A DNA stretch of 64,000 bases from Citrobacter sp. Cu233 (GTDB lineage: Bacteria > Pseudomonadota > Gammaproteobacteria > Enterobacterales > Enterobacteriaceae), in assembly GCF_030332225.1 (NCBI RefSeq), contig NZ_JAOWIF010000031.1, positions 620,001-684,000 of the forward strand. Reading direction: 5' to 3'. Position 1 is the stretch's first letter. The number at the start of each line of letters is the position of its first letter. The position numbers and the translations under genes were made by a program. The notes beneath the pieces were generated by a model. The model saw only the letters and a list, made by a program, of their open reading frames with translations, did no database searches and was not told where the DNA came from. Of the stretch, positions 12,442 through 22,792 are shown in pieces.

Positions 12442-13161
12442 GTGAATTCACTGTATACCGCTGAAGGTGTAATGGATAAACACTCGCTGTGGCAGCGTTA
12501 TGTACCGTTGGTGCGTCACGAAGCATTGCGCCTTCAGGTGCGCTTGCCGGCGAGCGTGGAACTGGATGACCTGCTACAAGCGGGCGGCATCGGGTTATTG
12601 AATGCAGTTGACCGATATGACGCTTTGCAAGGAACGGCATTTACCACTTACGCAGTGCAGCGTATTCGTGGGGCTATGCTGGATGAACTACGCAGCCGGG
12701 ACTGGGTGCCGCGTAGCGTTCGGCGCAATGCCCGCGAAGTGGCACAGGCGATGGGGCAACTGGAGCAGGAATTAGGGCGCAACGCGACGGAAACTGAAGT
12801 GGCGGAGCGTCTGGGTATCCCTGTACAAGAGTATCGTCAGATGTTGCTTGATACCAATAACAGCCAACTCTTCTCATACGACGAGTGGCGGGAAGAGCAT
12901 GGCGATAGTATTGAGCTGGTGACAGAAGAACATCAGCAAGAAAACCCGTTACAACAGCTTCTTGAGGGGAACCTCCGTCAGCGCGTGATGGATGCGATTG
13001 ACGCATTGCCGGAGCGCGAGAAGTTGGTATTGACGCTGTACTATCAGGAAGAGCTGAATCTGAAAGAGATTGGTGCTGTTCTGGAAGTCGGCGAATCACG
13101 GGTCAGTCAGTTGCACAGCCAGGCTATCAAACGTCTACGCACCAAGCTGGGTAAGCTATAA
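12442..13161 (+). CDS. fliA: Flagellar sigma factor FliA (sigma-28)
   Basis: FliA (239 aa) directs RNA polymerase to late flagellar and chemotaxis promoters and is held by FlgM until the hook is complete. The start is GTG (12442), giving MNSLYTAEGVMDKHSLWQRY, as in E. coli. Region 2 (DDLLQAGGIGLLNAVDRYD, FTTYAVQRIRGAMLDELR) and region 4 (LPEREKLVLTLYYQEELNLKEIGAVL, ESRVSQLHSQA) are intact. fliZ follows 57 bases downstream in the same operon. Its targets in this window include fliC, fliD, tar and the motA promoter. Confidence 0.98.
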   Translation: MNSLYTAEGVMDKHSLWQRYVPLVRHEALRLQVRLPASVELDDLLQAGGIGLLNAVDRYDALQGTAFTTYAVQRIRGAMLDELRSRDWVPRSVRRNAREVAQAMGQLEQELGRNATETEVAERLGIPVQEYRQMLLDTNNSQLFSYDEWREEHGDSIELVTEEHQQENPLQQLLEGNLRQRVMDAIDALPEREKLVLTLYYQEELNLKEIGAVLEVGESRVSQLHSQAIKRLRTKLGKL

Positions 13162-13218
13162 GGGGTAAGCTTTGCCCCTGAACAATGCCGCATAACGTAT
13201 TGACTACCAGGAGTTCTC

Positions 13219-13770
13219 ATGACGGTGCAGCAATCAAAAAGACGGCCACTAAGCCGCTACCTCAAAGATTTCAAACACAGCCAGACGCATTGCGCCCATT
13301 GCTTTAAGTTGCTTGACAGGATCACGCTGGTTCGTCGCGGGCAGATTGTGAATAAGATAGCCATCTCCCGCCTGGACACGCTGCTTGATGATGCTGAATG
13401 GGCGCAGGAGAAAAAAGAGTGGGTGGCGTTATGCCGTTTCTGCGGCGATTTGCATTGCAAAGAACAAAGCGACTTCTTTGACATCATCGGCTTTAAACAA
13501 TTTTTGTTTGAGCAAACCGAAATGAGCCATGGTACGGTGCGCGAATATGTTGTTCGCCTGCGTCGTCTCGGCAATCATCTGACCGAACAAAAGATTTCTC
13601 ATGACCTGCTGCAGGAAGGGTTCCTCGACGAAAACCTCGCCCCGTGGTTGCCAGAAACCAGCACCAACAATTACCGCATTGCGCTACGTAAATATGAGCA
13701 GTTTAAAGCCCATACCCATATGGGGCATATGCAGAAATCCGCCTGGACAGCCAGTTCTGATATATATTAA
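13219..13770 (+). CDS. fliZ: Flagella/sigma-S antagonist regulator FliZ
   Basis: FliZ (183 aa, normal length) is a DNA-binding protein that competes with sigma-S at its promoters in E. coli and raises FlhDC activity in Salmonella. It shares a fold with the core-binding domain of tyrosine recombinases. Cys pairs (HCAHC near residue 30, CRFCGDLHC near residue 75) and the basic segment VREYVVRLRRLGNHL, which contacts DNA in the family, are present. SD AGGAG precedes the ATG. Co-operonic with fliA. Confidence 0.95.
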   Translation: MTVQQSKRRPLSRYLKDFKHSQTHCAHCFKLLDRITLVRRGQIVNKIAISRLDTLLDDAEWAQEKKEWVALCRFCGDLHCKEQSDFFDIIGFKQFLFEQTEMSHGTVREYVVRLRRLGNHLTEQKISHDLLQEGFLDENLAPWLPETSTNNYRIALRKYEQFKAHTHMGHMQKSAWTASSDIY

Positions 13771-13833
13771 AAACGAATAAGGTGTAACAGAGTCGTGTTT
13801 GTGAATTACGGCGAACGCTCTACACTACGCTCA

Positions 13834-13960
13834 TATACACGTCATCCTTCAAGTTGCCTCTGTGTTGGCTGCACTCTCTCACCCCAGTCACTTACTTTAG
13901 TAAGCTCCTGGGGATTCACTCGCTTGCCGCCTTGATGCAACTCGAATGATTTTGTGTATA
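13834..13960. repeat. ERIC element between fliZ and tcyJ
   Basis: A 127-bp imperfect palindrome bounded by TATACAC and GTGTATA. Its core contains CACCCCAGTCACTTACTT and TAAGCTCCTGGGGATTCAC, the conserved sequences used to define ERIC elements. The length equals the canonical full element. It lies upstream of tcyJ, and its right end is 35 bases from the start, so it may affect that transcript's leader. Confidence 0.95.
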
Positions 13961-13995
13961 AATAGCAGTCACTCATGACAATATTCGGGGTAACT

Positions 13996-14796
13996 ATGAA
14001 ATTAGCACTTCTGGGACGTCAGGCGCTGATGGGTGTAATGGCTGTTGCACTTGTCGCGGGTATGAGCGCAAAAACATTTGCGGACGAAGGTCTGCTAAAT
14101 AAAGTGAAAGAGCGTGGCACGCTGTTGGTGGGGCTGGAGGGGACTTATCCCCCGTTTAGTTTCCAGGGTGACGACGGCAAATTGACCGGTTTTGAAGTAG
14201 AGTTTGCCGAGGCGCTGGCTAACCACCTGGGTGTGAAAGCTTCGCTCAAGCCGACCAAATGGGACGGTATGCTGGCGTCGTTAGATTCCAAACGTATCGA
14301 TGTGGTGATAAACCAGGTCACCATCTCTGACGAACGTAAGAAAAAATACGATTTCTCTACCCCGTATACGGTTTCTGGTATCCAGGCGCTGGTGAAGAAA
14401 GGTAACGAAGGCGTTATTAAGACCGCTGCGGACCTGAAAGGTAAAAAAGTCGGTGTGGGTCTGGGGACCAACTACGAAGAGTGGCTGCGTCAGAACGTGC
14501 AGGGCGTAGATATTCGTACCTATGATGATGACCCGACCAAATATCAGGATCTGCGCGTAGGCCGTATTGATGCCATTCTGGTTGACCGTCTGGCCGCGTT
14601 GGATCTGGTGAAGAAAACCAAAGACACACTGGCCGTGACCGGTGAAGCGTTCTCCCGCCAGGAATCTGGTGTGGCGCTGCGTAAAGGCAATGAAGATCTG
14701 CTGAAAGCTGTGGATGCAGCCATTGCCGATATGCAAAAAGACGGCACGCTGAAAGCCCTGTCCGAAAAATGGTTTGGAGCGGATGTGACGAAATAA
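13996..14796 (+). CDS. tcyJ: Cystine-binding periplasmic protein TcyJ (FliY)
   Basis: A 266-aa solute-binding protein for cystine (and related sulfur amino acids) feeding the TcyLN ABC importer. The start chosen is the ATG at 13996, with GGGGTAA upstream, because it yields the canonical signal peptide MKLALLGRQALMGVMAVALV...FADE. An in-frame ATG 7 codons earlier adds nothing conserved. The mature part shows the amino-acid-binding motif (GLEGTYPPFSFQ, GFEVEFAEALA). A strong terminator follows, but the partner importer genes lie just downstream of dcyD, as in E. coli. Confidence 0.96.
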   Translation: MKLALLGRQALMGVMAVALVAGMSAKTFADEGLLNKVKERGTLLVGLEGTYPPFSFQGDDGKLTGFEVEFAEALANHLGVKASLKPTKWDGMLASLDSKRIDVVINQVTISDERKKKYDFSTPYTVSGIQALVKKGNEGVIKTAADLKGKKVGVGLGTNYEEWLRQNVQGVDIRTYDDDPTKYQDLRVGRIDAILVDRLAALDLVKKTKDTLAVTGEAFSRQESGVALRKGNEDLLKAVDAAIADMQKDGTLKALSEKWFGADVTK

Positions 14797-14810
14797 TCAT
14801 CATCCGGATA

Positions 14811-14840
14811 AAAAAGGCGCCTTTAACAGCGCCTTTTTTT
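14811..14840 (+). terminator. Terminator after tcyJ
   Basis: AAAAAGGCGC / GCGCCTTTTT hairpin with an 8-base loop and T-run, 15 bases downstream of the tcyJ stop. The A- and T-runs on both sides make it potentially bidirectional. Confidence 0.9.
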
Positions 14841-14933
14841 ATTCCATTGCGCCTGAACGTGCATAATAAAAAGAACATCACAACAACTTCTACTCTCAGG
14901 CTTTTGGGCTGCTTGTCGCCCACAAGATGATGA

Positions 14934-15938
<1,005 letters not shown>

Positions 15939-15959
15939 CAACCAGGTAGAAAAATATAC

Positions 15960-16628
15960 ATGCAAGAAAGTATCCAACTGGTCATTGATTCGCTGCCGTA
16001 TCTGCTGAAAGGGGCGGTATTTACGCTCCAACTGAGTATCGGCGGGATGTTTTTTGGCCTGGTGCTGGGGTTCATCCTGGCGCTAATGCGTTTGTCGTCA
16101 CTGTTGCCGGTGCGCTGGCTGGCGCGCTTTTATATCTCTATCTTTCGCGGCACACCGTTAATTGCCCAGCTGTTTATGATCTATTACGGTCTGCCGCAGT
16201 TTGGTATTGAGCTGGATCCGATCCCGGCAGCAATGATCGGTCTGTCGCTGAATACCGCGGCTTACGCGGCAGAAACGCTGCGTGCAGCTATCTCCTCCAT
16301 TGACAAAGGTCAGTGGGAAGCCGGGGCGAGTATCGGTATGACGCCGTGGCAGACGATGCGCAGGGCGATTCTACCGCAGGCTGCACGCGTGGCATTACCG
16401 CCGCTGAGCAACAGTTTTATCAGTCTGGTGAAAGACACATCACTGGCCGCGACCATCCAGGTACCGGAACTGTTCCGCCAGGCGCAGCTGATTACTTCAC
16501 GCACGCTGGAGGTGTTTACCATGTATCTGGCGGCCTCGCTGATTTACTGGGTCATGGCGACGGTGCTTTCTGCGCTGCAGAACTATTTTGAAGAACAGCT
16601 CAACCGCCAGGAGAGAGATCCGAAATGA
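15960..16628 (+). CDS. tcyL: Cystine ABC transporter permease TcyL
   Basis: A 222-aa inner-membrane permease of the polar amino-acid (HisMQ) family, with about five hydrophobic segments. The EAA loop that contacts the ATPase is visible as EAGASIGMTPWQTMRRAILPQA. The gene overlaps tcyN by 4 bases, so permease and ATPase are translationally coupled. The substrate is inferred from synteny with the E. coli tcyJ-dcyD-tcyL-tcyN cluster. Confidence 0.95.
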   Translation: MQESIQLVIDSLPYLLKGAVFTLQLSIGGMFFGLVLGFILALMRLSSLLPVRWLARFYISIFRGTPLIAQLFMIYYGLPQFGIELDPIPAAMIGLSLNTAAYAAETLRAAISSIDKGQWEAGASIGMTPWQTMRRAILPQAARVALPPLSNSFISLVKDTSLAATIQVPELFRQAQLITSRTLEVFTMYLAASLIYWVMATVLSALQNYFEEQLNRQERDPK

Positions 16629-17377
16629 GTGCTATTGAAGTCAGAAACCTGGTGAAAAAATTTCACGGGCAAACGGTACTGCACGGCATTGATCTGGACG
16701 TTAAGCCTGGTGAAGTCGTGGCGATTATTGGGCCGAGCGGTTCAGGCAAAACCACGCTGCTGCGCAGTATAAATTTGCTGGAACAGCCAGAGGCGGGCAC
16801 CATCAAGGTTGGAGACATTATCATTGATACCGCACGTTCCTTAAACCAGCAGAAAGGACTGATTCGCCAGTTGCGCCAGCATGTCGGGTTTGTGTTCCAG
16901 AACTTTAATTTATTTCCACATCGCACGGTGCTGGAAAACATTATTGAAGGTCCGGTAATTGTGAAGGGAGAACCGAAGGCGGAAGCGACAGCACGTGCGC
17001 GTGAACTTCTGGCAAAGGTTGGGCTTGCGGGTAAAGAGAGCAGCTATCCTCGCCGGTTATCCGGCGGTCAGCAGCAGCGCGTCGCCATTGCACGGGCGCT
17101 GGCTATGCGTCCGGAAGTGATTCTTTTTGATGAGCCTACCTCTGCGCTTGATCCGGAACTGGTTGGCGAAGTGCTTAATACTATTCGTCAACTGGCGCTG
17201 GAAAAACGCACCATGGTCATTGTGACACATGAAATGAGCTTTGCGCGTGACGTTGCTGACCGGGCGATATTTATGGATCAGGGCAAGATAGTGGAACAGG
17301 GGCCTGCAAAATCCTTATTTACGCATCCACAGCAACCACGAACCCGTCAGTTTCTTGAAAAGTTCCTGATGCAATAA
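16625..17377 (+). CDS. tcyN: Cystine ABC transporter ATP-binding protein TcyN
   Basis: A 250-aa ABC ATPase with Walker A GPSGSGKTT, Q-loop VFQNFNLFPH, signature LSGGQQQR, Walker B VILFDEPTSALDPE and the H-loop histidine in VTHEM. It energises cystine import through TcyL. It overlaps tcyL by 4 bases. About 230 bases of AT-rich sequence follow before sdiA, with no recognisable terminator hairpin. Confidence 0.96.
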   Translation: MSAIEVRNLVKKFHGQTVLHGIDLDVKPGEVVAIIGPSGSGKTTLLRSINLLEQPEAGTIKVGDIIIDTARSLNQQKGLIRQLRQHVGFVFQNFNLFPHRTVLENIIEGPVIVKGEPKAEATARARELLAKVGLAGKESSYPRRLSGGQQQRVAIARALAMRPEVILFDEPTSALDPELVGEVLNTIRQLALEKRTMVIVTHEMSFARDVADRAIFMDQGKIVEQGPAKSLFTHPQQPRTRQFLEKFLMQ

Positions 17378-17608
17378 ACGGTTAGAGAGTACTCATCGAA
17401 ATTATTTTTTTGGTGAGTGCTTGTTGCATAACTATTTATAATTGCTGATTTATTATTATTGCTTCATCCTGCCAGCATTGTGGGCTGTTACGTTACACTC
17501 AAGTAATTTCTTATTTGTCCGATAATTTGCATATATAAAATACATTTATGTGTTAGCTTGTTTCATACATTTGGATGATTATCAATCTCAGGGGCATTAC
17601 CACTTAGT

Positions 17609-18331
17609 ATGCAGGATCATGATTTCTTCACCTGGCGACGGAGCATGCTGTTACGCTTTCAGGAAATGGCGGCGGCAGAGGATGTCTATAACGAATTACA
17701 ACATCAGACGCAGCACTTAGAGTTCGACTTTTATGCGCTCTGCGTCCGGCATCCCGTACCCTTTACCCGACCTAAAACGGTACTTCATACGACGTATCCC
17801 AAAGCATGGGTCGCACATTATCAATCAGAAAATTATTTCGCTATCGATCCGGTACTGAAACCCGAAAACTTCAGTCAGGGCCACTTACCGTGGGATGACA
17901 CCTTGTTCCGTGACGCACAGCCGCTGTGGGATGCTGCACGTAATCACGGTCTGCGCAAGGGGATGACGCAGTGCCTGATGTTGCCAAACCGGGCGCTGGG
18001 CTTTTTGTCTGTGTCACGTGCGAGTTTGCGTAATAGTCGCTTTGCGCAGGATGAAGTCGAGCTCAGGATGCAACTGCTGGTACGAGAAAGTCTGTCAGTA
18101 CTTATGCGGCTGGAAGATGACATGGTTATGGCGCCGGAGATGCGTTTTAGCAAGCGCGAAAAAGAGATTCTGAAATGGACCGCTGAGGGGAAAACCTCTT
18201 CCGAGATAGCAATGATTCTGTCGATCTCTGAAAATACCGTTAACTTTCATCAGAAGAATATGCAGAAGAAGTTTAACGCGCCAAACAAAACACAGATTGC
18301 CTGTTATGCCGCCGCAACGGGACTTATCTGA
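17609..18331 (+). CDS. sdiA: LuxR-type acyl-homoserine-lactone receptor SdiA
   Basis: SdiA (240 aa) is an orphan LuxR regulator that senses AHLs made by other species; no luxI is present here. The N-terminal autoinducer-binding domain has the conserved Trp/Tyr/Asp set (WVAHYQSENYFAIDPV, LPWDDTLF). The C-terminal LuxR helix-turn-helix reads FSKREKEILKWTAEGKTS and SENTVNFHQKNMQKK. The upstream 231 bases are AT-rich. It ends with a hairpin shared with the convergent yecF. In E. coli SdiA activates uvrY, which lies nearby. Confidence 0.96.
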   Translation: MQDHDFFTWRRSMLLRFQEMAAAEDVYNELQHQTQHLEFDFYALCVRHPVPFTRPKTVLHTTYPKAWVAHYQSENYFAIDPVLKPENFSQGHLPWDDTLFRDAQPLWDAARNHGLRKGMTQCLMLPNRALGFLSVSRASLRNSRFAQDEVELRMQLLVRESLSVLMRLEDDMVMAPEMRFSKREKEILKWTAEGKTSSEIAMILSISENTVNFHQKNMQKKFNAPNKTQIACYAAATGLI

Positions 18332-18360
18332 ATAAAATGTCGTTCTGAGTGTCAGACGCA

Positions 18361-18393
18361 AAACCGGCTGAGAGCATCGCTGTCAGCCGGTTT
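18361..18393. terminator. Bidirectional terminator between sdiA and yecF
   Basis: AAACCGGCTGA and TCAGCCGGTTT arms form an 11-bp stem between the convergent sdiA and yecF genes; A- and T-rich ends allow use in both directions. Confidence 0.88.
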
Positions 18394-18397
18394 CTTA

Positions 18398-18622
18398 TCA
18401 CTGACGATAGGCCTGTTTAATTTGTTTAACAGTGCTGGTAAATACCGCGGCCTGTGTTTCATCCTCAATCAGCGCGATCTGTTTTTCCATTTTAAGAATC
18501 ACGCGTCCTGCATCGGCTTGTCCCATTGCCTGCAGCATCAGCGTTAACATGGCCTTCAGGCAGGTGACTTCATTAGCCAGTTCTTGATTATTCTCAGCAG
18601 TGGAAAAATCAGGCGTACTCAT
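18398..18622 (-). CDS. yecF: DUF2594 protein YecF
   Basis: A 74-aa cytoplasmic protein of the DUF2594 family, conserved between sdiA and uvrY in enterobacteria. It begins [19 protein letters not shown] and is mainly helical with no membrane segment or signal. The minus-strand ATG has GAGGAAA upstream. Function is unknown; position and length match the E. coli gene. Confidence 0.9.
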   Translation of the reverse strand: MSTPDFSTAENNQELANEVTCLKAMLTLMLQAMGQADAGRVILKMEKQIALIEDETQAAVFTSTVKQIKQAYRQ

Positions 18623-19082
18623 TTATTTTCCTCGTTATGTTTCAATGAAAAAGTGCGATGGCAAACGTCAAGGCGGCGGAGTATACCATAAGCTCGGCTA
18701 AAAATATCTGAGGTTGTTTTTTGCGCAAACAAAACCCAATGAGATTAAAATAAACAAGATGTTGCAGTGCATATATTTTCTCCATTCTTTGTTTATTTCG
18801 AGTATTTTACTCGTTAATTATTGTTACAAGCTTACCTTCCTATTTAGCATTCAGCGTAAGAATATGAATTTTTTGTCACTATTCTGAAACAGCTATGCAG
18901 ATATAACCGTGGGCAAAAGCCCTTCAGTCATGAAAGTTTCCACGGTTCGTACAAACTAATTTCCAAAAACGAGAGCAAAATCGAAAGTCGGGTGTTTTTT
19001 AGATTTCAAAGTTGAGATAAAACCCGTTAACATAGGACCGATTAACTATCGGTAGCGTTATCCCTATTCTGGAGATATTCCT
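18623..19082. promoter_or_regulatory. 460-base yecF/uvrY intergenic region
   Basis: An AT-rich gene-free stretch that must hold the yecF promoter (near 18640-18720) and the uvrY promoter(s). It contains an inverted repeat, AACCGTGG (18905-18912) with CCACGGTT (18940-18947), that itself encloses a small GGGC-AAAA-GCCC hairpin. No convincing ORF was seen. Specific sigma or regulator sites could not be assigned. Confidence 0.5.
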
Positions 19083-19739
19083 TTGATCAACGTTTTTCTT
19101 GTTGATGACCACGAACTGGTGCGCGCAGGGATACGACGCATTCTGGAAGATATAAAAGGCATTAAAGTTGTCGGCGAGGCGTGCTGCGGCGAGGATGCGG
19201 TCAAATGGTGCCGCGCTAACGCCGTCGATGTTGTGCTGATGGACATGAATATGCCCGGTATTGGCGGTCTGGAGGCGACCCGCAAAATTGCGCGTTCTTC
19301 GGCTGACATTAAAGTGATCATGTTGACTGTTCATACCGAAAACCCGTTGCCGGCAAAAGTTATGCAGGCGGGAGCCGCGGGCTATCTCAGTAAGGGGGCT
19401 GCCCCTCAGGAAGTCGTGAGTGCGATTCGTTCGGTTTTTTCCGGACAGCGCTACATTGCTTCCGATATTGCTCAGCAAATGGCGCTTAGCCAGATTGAGC
19501 CAGAGAAAACGGAAACCCCGTTTGCCAGTTTGTCTGAACGCGAGTTGCAGATTATGCTGATGATCACCAAAGGCCAGAAGGTCAATGAGATCTCAGAGCA
19601 ACTGAATCTTAGTCCCAAAACAGTGAACAGCTATCGCTATCGAATGTTCAGTAAATTAAACATTCATGGCGATGTGGAGCTGACTCACCTGGCAATTCGC
19701 CATGGCCTGTGTAATGCGGAGACATTAACAAGCCTGTGA
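19083..19739 (+). CDS. uvrY: Response regulator UvrY (BarA partner)
   Basis: UvrY/SirA (218 aa) is the response regulator of BarA. When phosphorylated it activates csrB/csrC and so relieves CsrA control of carbon flux, motility and virulence. The start is TTG (19083), giving [16 protein letters not shown], as in E. coli. The receiver Asp is in [10 protein letters not shown] (about residue 54), with Lys in LSKGAAP, and the C-terminal LuxR HTH reads [17 protein letters not shown]...[13 protein letters not shown]. It overlaps uvrC by 4 bases, the conserved uvrY-uvrC arrangement. Confidence 0.97.
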   Translation: MINVFLVDDHELVRAGIRRILEDIKGIKVVGEACCGEDAVKWCRANAVDVVLMDMNMPGIGGLEATRKIARSSADIKVIMLTVHTENPLPAKVMQAGAAGYLSKGAAPQEVVSAIRSVFSGQRYIASDIAQQMALSQIEPEKTETPFASLSERELQIMLMITKGQKVNEISEQLNLSPKTVNSYRYRMFSKLNIHGDVELTHLAIRHGLCNAETLTSL

Positions 19740-21568
19740 CCGATCAGTTCGATGCGAAAGCGTTTCTGAAAACTGTGACCAGCCAGCCTGGTGTCTATCG
19801 TATGTACGATACCGCCGGGACGGTTATCTATGTCGGTAAAGCGAAAGACCTGAAAAAACGGCTCTCCAGCTATTTCCGCAGCAACCTCGCGTCGCGTAAA
19901 ACCGAAGCGCTGGTGGCACAAATTCAACAGATTGATGTCACGGTGACGCACACCGAAACTGAAGCATTATTGCTTGAGCACAATTACATCAAGTTGTATC
20001 AACCGCGCTATAACGTATTACTGCGCGATGATAAATCCTATCCCTTTATTTTCCTGAGTGGTGATACCCACCCGCGTCTGGCGACGCATCGCGGTGCGAA
20101 GCATGCTAAAGGTGAATACTTTGGACCCTTTCCTAACGGTTATGCCGTCCGTGAAACGCTGGCGTTATTGCAGAAAATTTTCCCAATACGTCAGTGCGAA
20201 AATAGCGTTTATCGCAACCGTTCACGCCCCTGCTTGCAATATCAGATTGGCCGATGCCTTGGGCCATGTGTCGCCGGTCTGGTGAGTGAAGAAGAGTACG
20301 CGCAGCAGGTTGACTATGTACGGCTGTTTTTATCCGGCAAAGACGATCAGGTATTAACGCAATTGATCGCCCGGATGGAGAAGGCCAGCCAGAACCTTGA
20401 GTTTGAAGAGGCCGCACGCATCCGTGACCAAATTCAGGCCGTTCGCCGTGTCACTGAAAAACAGTTTGTCTCCAATACTGGCGACGATCTGGATGTTATC
20501 GGGGTGGCATTTGATGCCGGAATGGCCTGCGTACACGTCTTGTTCATTCGTCAGGGCAAAGTGTTAGGCAGTCGCAGCTATTTTCCTAAAGTACCAGGGG
20601 GAACGGAACTGGGCGAAGTGGTTGAAACCTTCGTTGGGCAGTTCTATTTGCAGGGTAGCCAGGTGCGTACTTTGCCTGGTGAGATCCTGCTTGATTTCAA
20701 TCTTAGCGATAAGACGCTGTTGGCTGACTCTTTGTCTGAGCTGGCCGGGAGGAAGATTAACGTCCAGACGAAGCCGCGAGGCGATCGCGCCCGATATTTG
20801 AAGCTGGCGCGTACCAATGCGGCTACGGCGTTAACGACCAGGCTTTCCCAGCAGTCAACGATTACCCAGCGTCTGACGGCGCTGGCATCCGTGCTGAAAC
20901 TGCCTGCGGTGAAACGCATGGAGTGTTTTGACATTAGCCACACGATGGGGGAGCAGACCGTTGCCTCCTGCGTGGTTTTTGACGCTAACGGGCCGCTGCG
21001 CGCAGAGTATCGTCGCTATAACATTACGGGTATTACGCCGGGTGATGATTACGCGGCGATGAACCAGGTACTGCGTCGGCGTTACGGTAAGGCAATAGAA
21101 GAAAGTAAGATCCCGGATGTTATTTTGATCGACGGCGGTAAAGGCCAGCTAGGGCAGGCGAAAGCGGTTTTTGCTGAACTGGACGTGCCCTGGGATAAAC
21201 AGCACCCTCTGTTACTGGGGGTGGCAAAAGGGGCAGATCGCAAAGCAGGCCTGGAAACCCTTTTTTTTGAACCGGAAGGTGAGGGTTTTAGCCTGCCGCC
21301 AGACTCCCCTGCGTTGCACGTTATTCAGCATATCCGCGATGAGTCTCACGATCATGCTATTAGTGGACACCGTAAAAAACGGGCGAAGGTGAAAAGCACC
21401 AGCACGCTGGAAACCATCGAAGGCGTTGGACCTAAGCGCCGACAAATGTTGCTGAAGTATATGGGGGGTTTGCAAGGGCTTCGTAACGCCAGTGTCGAAG
21501 AAATTGCAAAAGTGCCGGGTATTTCGCAAGCTCTGGCAGAAAAGATCTTCTACTCGTTGAAACATTAG
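19736..21568 (+). CDS. uvrC: Excinuclease ABC subunit C (UvrC)
   Basis: UvrC (610 aa, full length) makes both incisions in nucleotide excision repair with UvrB. Domains in order: GIY-YIG nuclease at about residues 15-95 ([20 protein letters not shown]), Cys-rich segment ([23 protein letters not shown]), UVR UvrB-binding helices at about 205-240 ([12 protein letters not shown]), RNase H-like nuclease ([21 protein letters not shown]), and C-terminal helix-hairpin-helix ([19 protein letters not shown]). The start is GTG at 19736, overlapping the uvrY stop. Confidence 0.98.
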   Translation: MTDQFDAKAFLKTVTSQPGVYRMYDTAGTVIYVGKAKDLKKRLSSYFRSNLASRKTEALVAQIQQIDVTVTHTETEALLLEHNYIKLYQPRYNVLLRDDKSYPFIFLSGDTHPRLATHRGAKHAKGEYFGPFPNGYAVRETLALLQKIFPIRQCENSVYRNRSRPCLQYQIGRCLGPCVAGLVSEEEYAQQVDYVRLFLSGKDDQVLTQLIARMEKASQNLEFEEAARIRDQIQAVRRVTEKQFVSNTGDDLDVIGVAFDAGMACVHVLFIRQGKVLGSRSYFPKVPGGTELGEVVETFVGQFYLQGSQVRTLPGEILLDFNLSDKTLLADSLSELAGRKINVQTKPRGDRARYLKLARTNAATALTTRLSQQSTITQRLTALASVLKLPAVKRMECFDISHTMGEQTVASCVVFDANGPLRAEYRRYNITGITPGDDYAAMNQVLRRRYGKAIEESKIPDVILIDGGKGQLGQAKAVFAELDVPWDKQHPLLLGVAKGADRKAGLETLFFEPEGEGFSLPPDSPALHVIQHIRDESHDHAISGHRKKRAKVKSTSTLETIEGVGPKRRQMLLKYMGGLQGLRNASVEEIAKVPGISQALAEKIFYSLKH

Positions 21569-21623
21569 GTCCTCTGTAGCAACATAGGGGTAATTTCACT
21601 GACAACAGATAGTTATCCGTCAT

Positions 21624-22172
21624 ATGCAATTTAATATCCCTACATTGCTCACGCTGTTTCGCGTCATTCTGATCCCATTCTTTGTATTGGCGTTTTATCT
21701 GCCATTTACCTGGGCTCCCTTCGTTTGTGCGCTGATTTTCTGTATCGCAGCCGTTACAGACTGGTTTGATGGTTTTCTGGCACGCCGCTGGAACCAAAGC
21801 ACGCGTTTCGGGGCTTTCCTCGATCCAGTGGCAGATAAGGTTTTGGTGGCTATCGCGATGGTGCTGGTGACGGAGCACTACCACAGCTGGTGGGTGACAT
21901 TGCCTGCCGCCACGATGATCGCGCGTGAAATTATCATTTCAGCACTGCGTGAATGGATGGCAGAACTTGGCAAGCGTAGCAGTGTGGCGGTGTCCTGGAT
22001 CGGTAAAGTCAAAACAACATCGCAAATGGCGGCTCTGGCATGGCTGCTGTGGCGTCCAAATATCTGGGTAGAGTATGCCGGGATTGCACTTTTCTTTGTC
22101 GCCGCGATTCTGACTTTATGGTCAATGTTCCAGTATTTGAGCGCTGCACGGGGAGATTTGCTTGATCAGTGA
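21624..22172 (+). CDS. pgsA: Phosphatidylglycerophosphate synthase PgsA
   Basis: PgsA (182 aa) transfers glycerol-3-phosphate onto CDP-diacylglycerol, the committed step to phosphatidylglycerol and cardiolipin. The CDP-alcohol phosphotransferase signature is seen as [11 protein letters not shown] followed by [10 protein letters not shown]. About four to five membrane segments. It is 55 bases downstream of uvrC and is followed by the tRNA Gly-Cys-Leu cluster, the same order as in E. coli. Confidence 0.97.
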   Translation: MQFNIPTLLTLFRVILIPFFVLAFYLPFTWAPFVCALIFCIAAVTDWFDGFLARRWNQSTRFGAFLDPVADKVLVAIAMVLVTEHYHSWWVTLPAATMIAREIIISALREWMAELGKRSSVAVSWIGKVKTTSQMAALAWLLWRPNIWVEYAGIALFFVAAILTLWSMFQYLSAARGDLLDQ

Positions 22173-22323
22173 TCGTTTCGCCGCAAATTTCAGCAAACGA
22201 TCGTCAGTGGTGAAAAATATCGTTGACTCATTGCGTCAGGTAAGTAGAATGCAACGCATCGAACGGCAGCACTGATTGCCAGACGATAACAAAATCAAGT
22301 GATTAACAAAGTTACTTGGTGAT

Positions 22324-22399
<76 letters not shown>

Positions 22400-22451
22400 A
22401 ATTTAAAACATCGGCATTTGCGGATGTTTGGCTGAAAAGCCAGAAGATTTC

Positions 22452-22525
22452 GGCGCGTTAGCAAAGCGGTTATGTAGCGGATTGCAAATCCGTCTAGTCC
22501 GGTTCGACTCCGGAACGCGCCTCCA
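22452..22525 (+). tRNA. cysT: tRNA-Cys (GCA)
   Basis: A 74-nt cloverleaf with acceptor GGCGCGT/ACGCGCC, anticodon loop ATTGCAAAT (GCA), T-loop GGTTCGACTCC and encoded CCA. Second gene of the tRNA operon. Confidence 0.98.
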
Positions 22526-22537
22526 ATTTCTTCCCGA

Positions 22538-22624
22538 GCCCGGATGGTGGAATCGGTAGACACAAGGGATTTAAAATCCCTCGGCGTTCGCGCTGTGTGG
22601 GTTCAAGTCCCACTCCGGGTACCA
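22538..22624 (+). tRNA. leuZ: tRNA-Leu (UAA)
   Basis: An 87-nt class II tRNA with a long variable arm: acceptor GCCCGGA/TCCGGGT, anticodon loop TTTAAAA (anticodon TAA), T-loop GGTTCAAGTCC, encoded CCA. Last gene of the tRNA operon; tRNA-Leu genes like this are frequent integration sites and a variable locus follows. Confidence 0.98.
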
Positions 22625-22665
22625 TGGGAAAGAACAGAATAATCAAAGCAATAAGCAGTGTCGTG

Positions 22666-22689
22666 AAACCACCTACGGGTGGTTTTTTT
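22666..22689 (+). terminator. Terminator of the tRNA operon
   Basis: AAACCACC and GGTGGTTT arms with a TACG loop and a T-run, 42 bases after leuZ. Confidence 0.9.
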
Positions 22690-22792
22690 GTGCCTGAGAT
22701 TTACTGACAACAAATAGCTTGCGTCACCATACCCACCAATAACGCAAAACCGCCAAAACGCCCAATTCACCAACATGAATTAGCCCATTCGT

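Noticed and set aside
18999-19478. Antisense frame over uvrY
   Set aside because: No SD and no family resemblance; UvrY on the plus strand explains the conservation.
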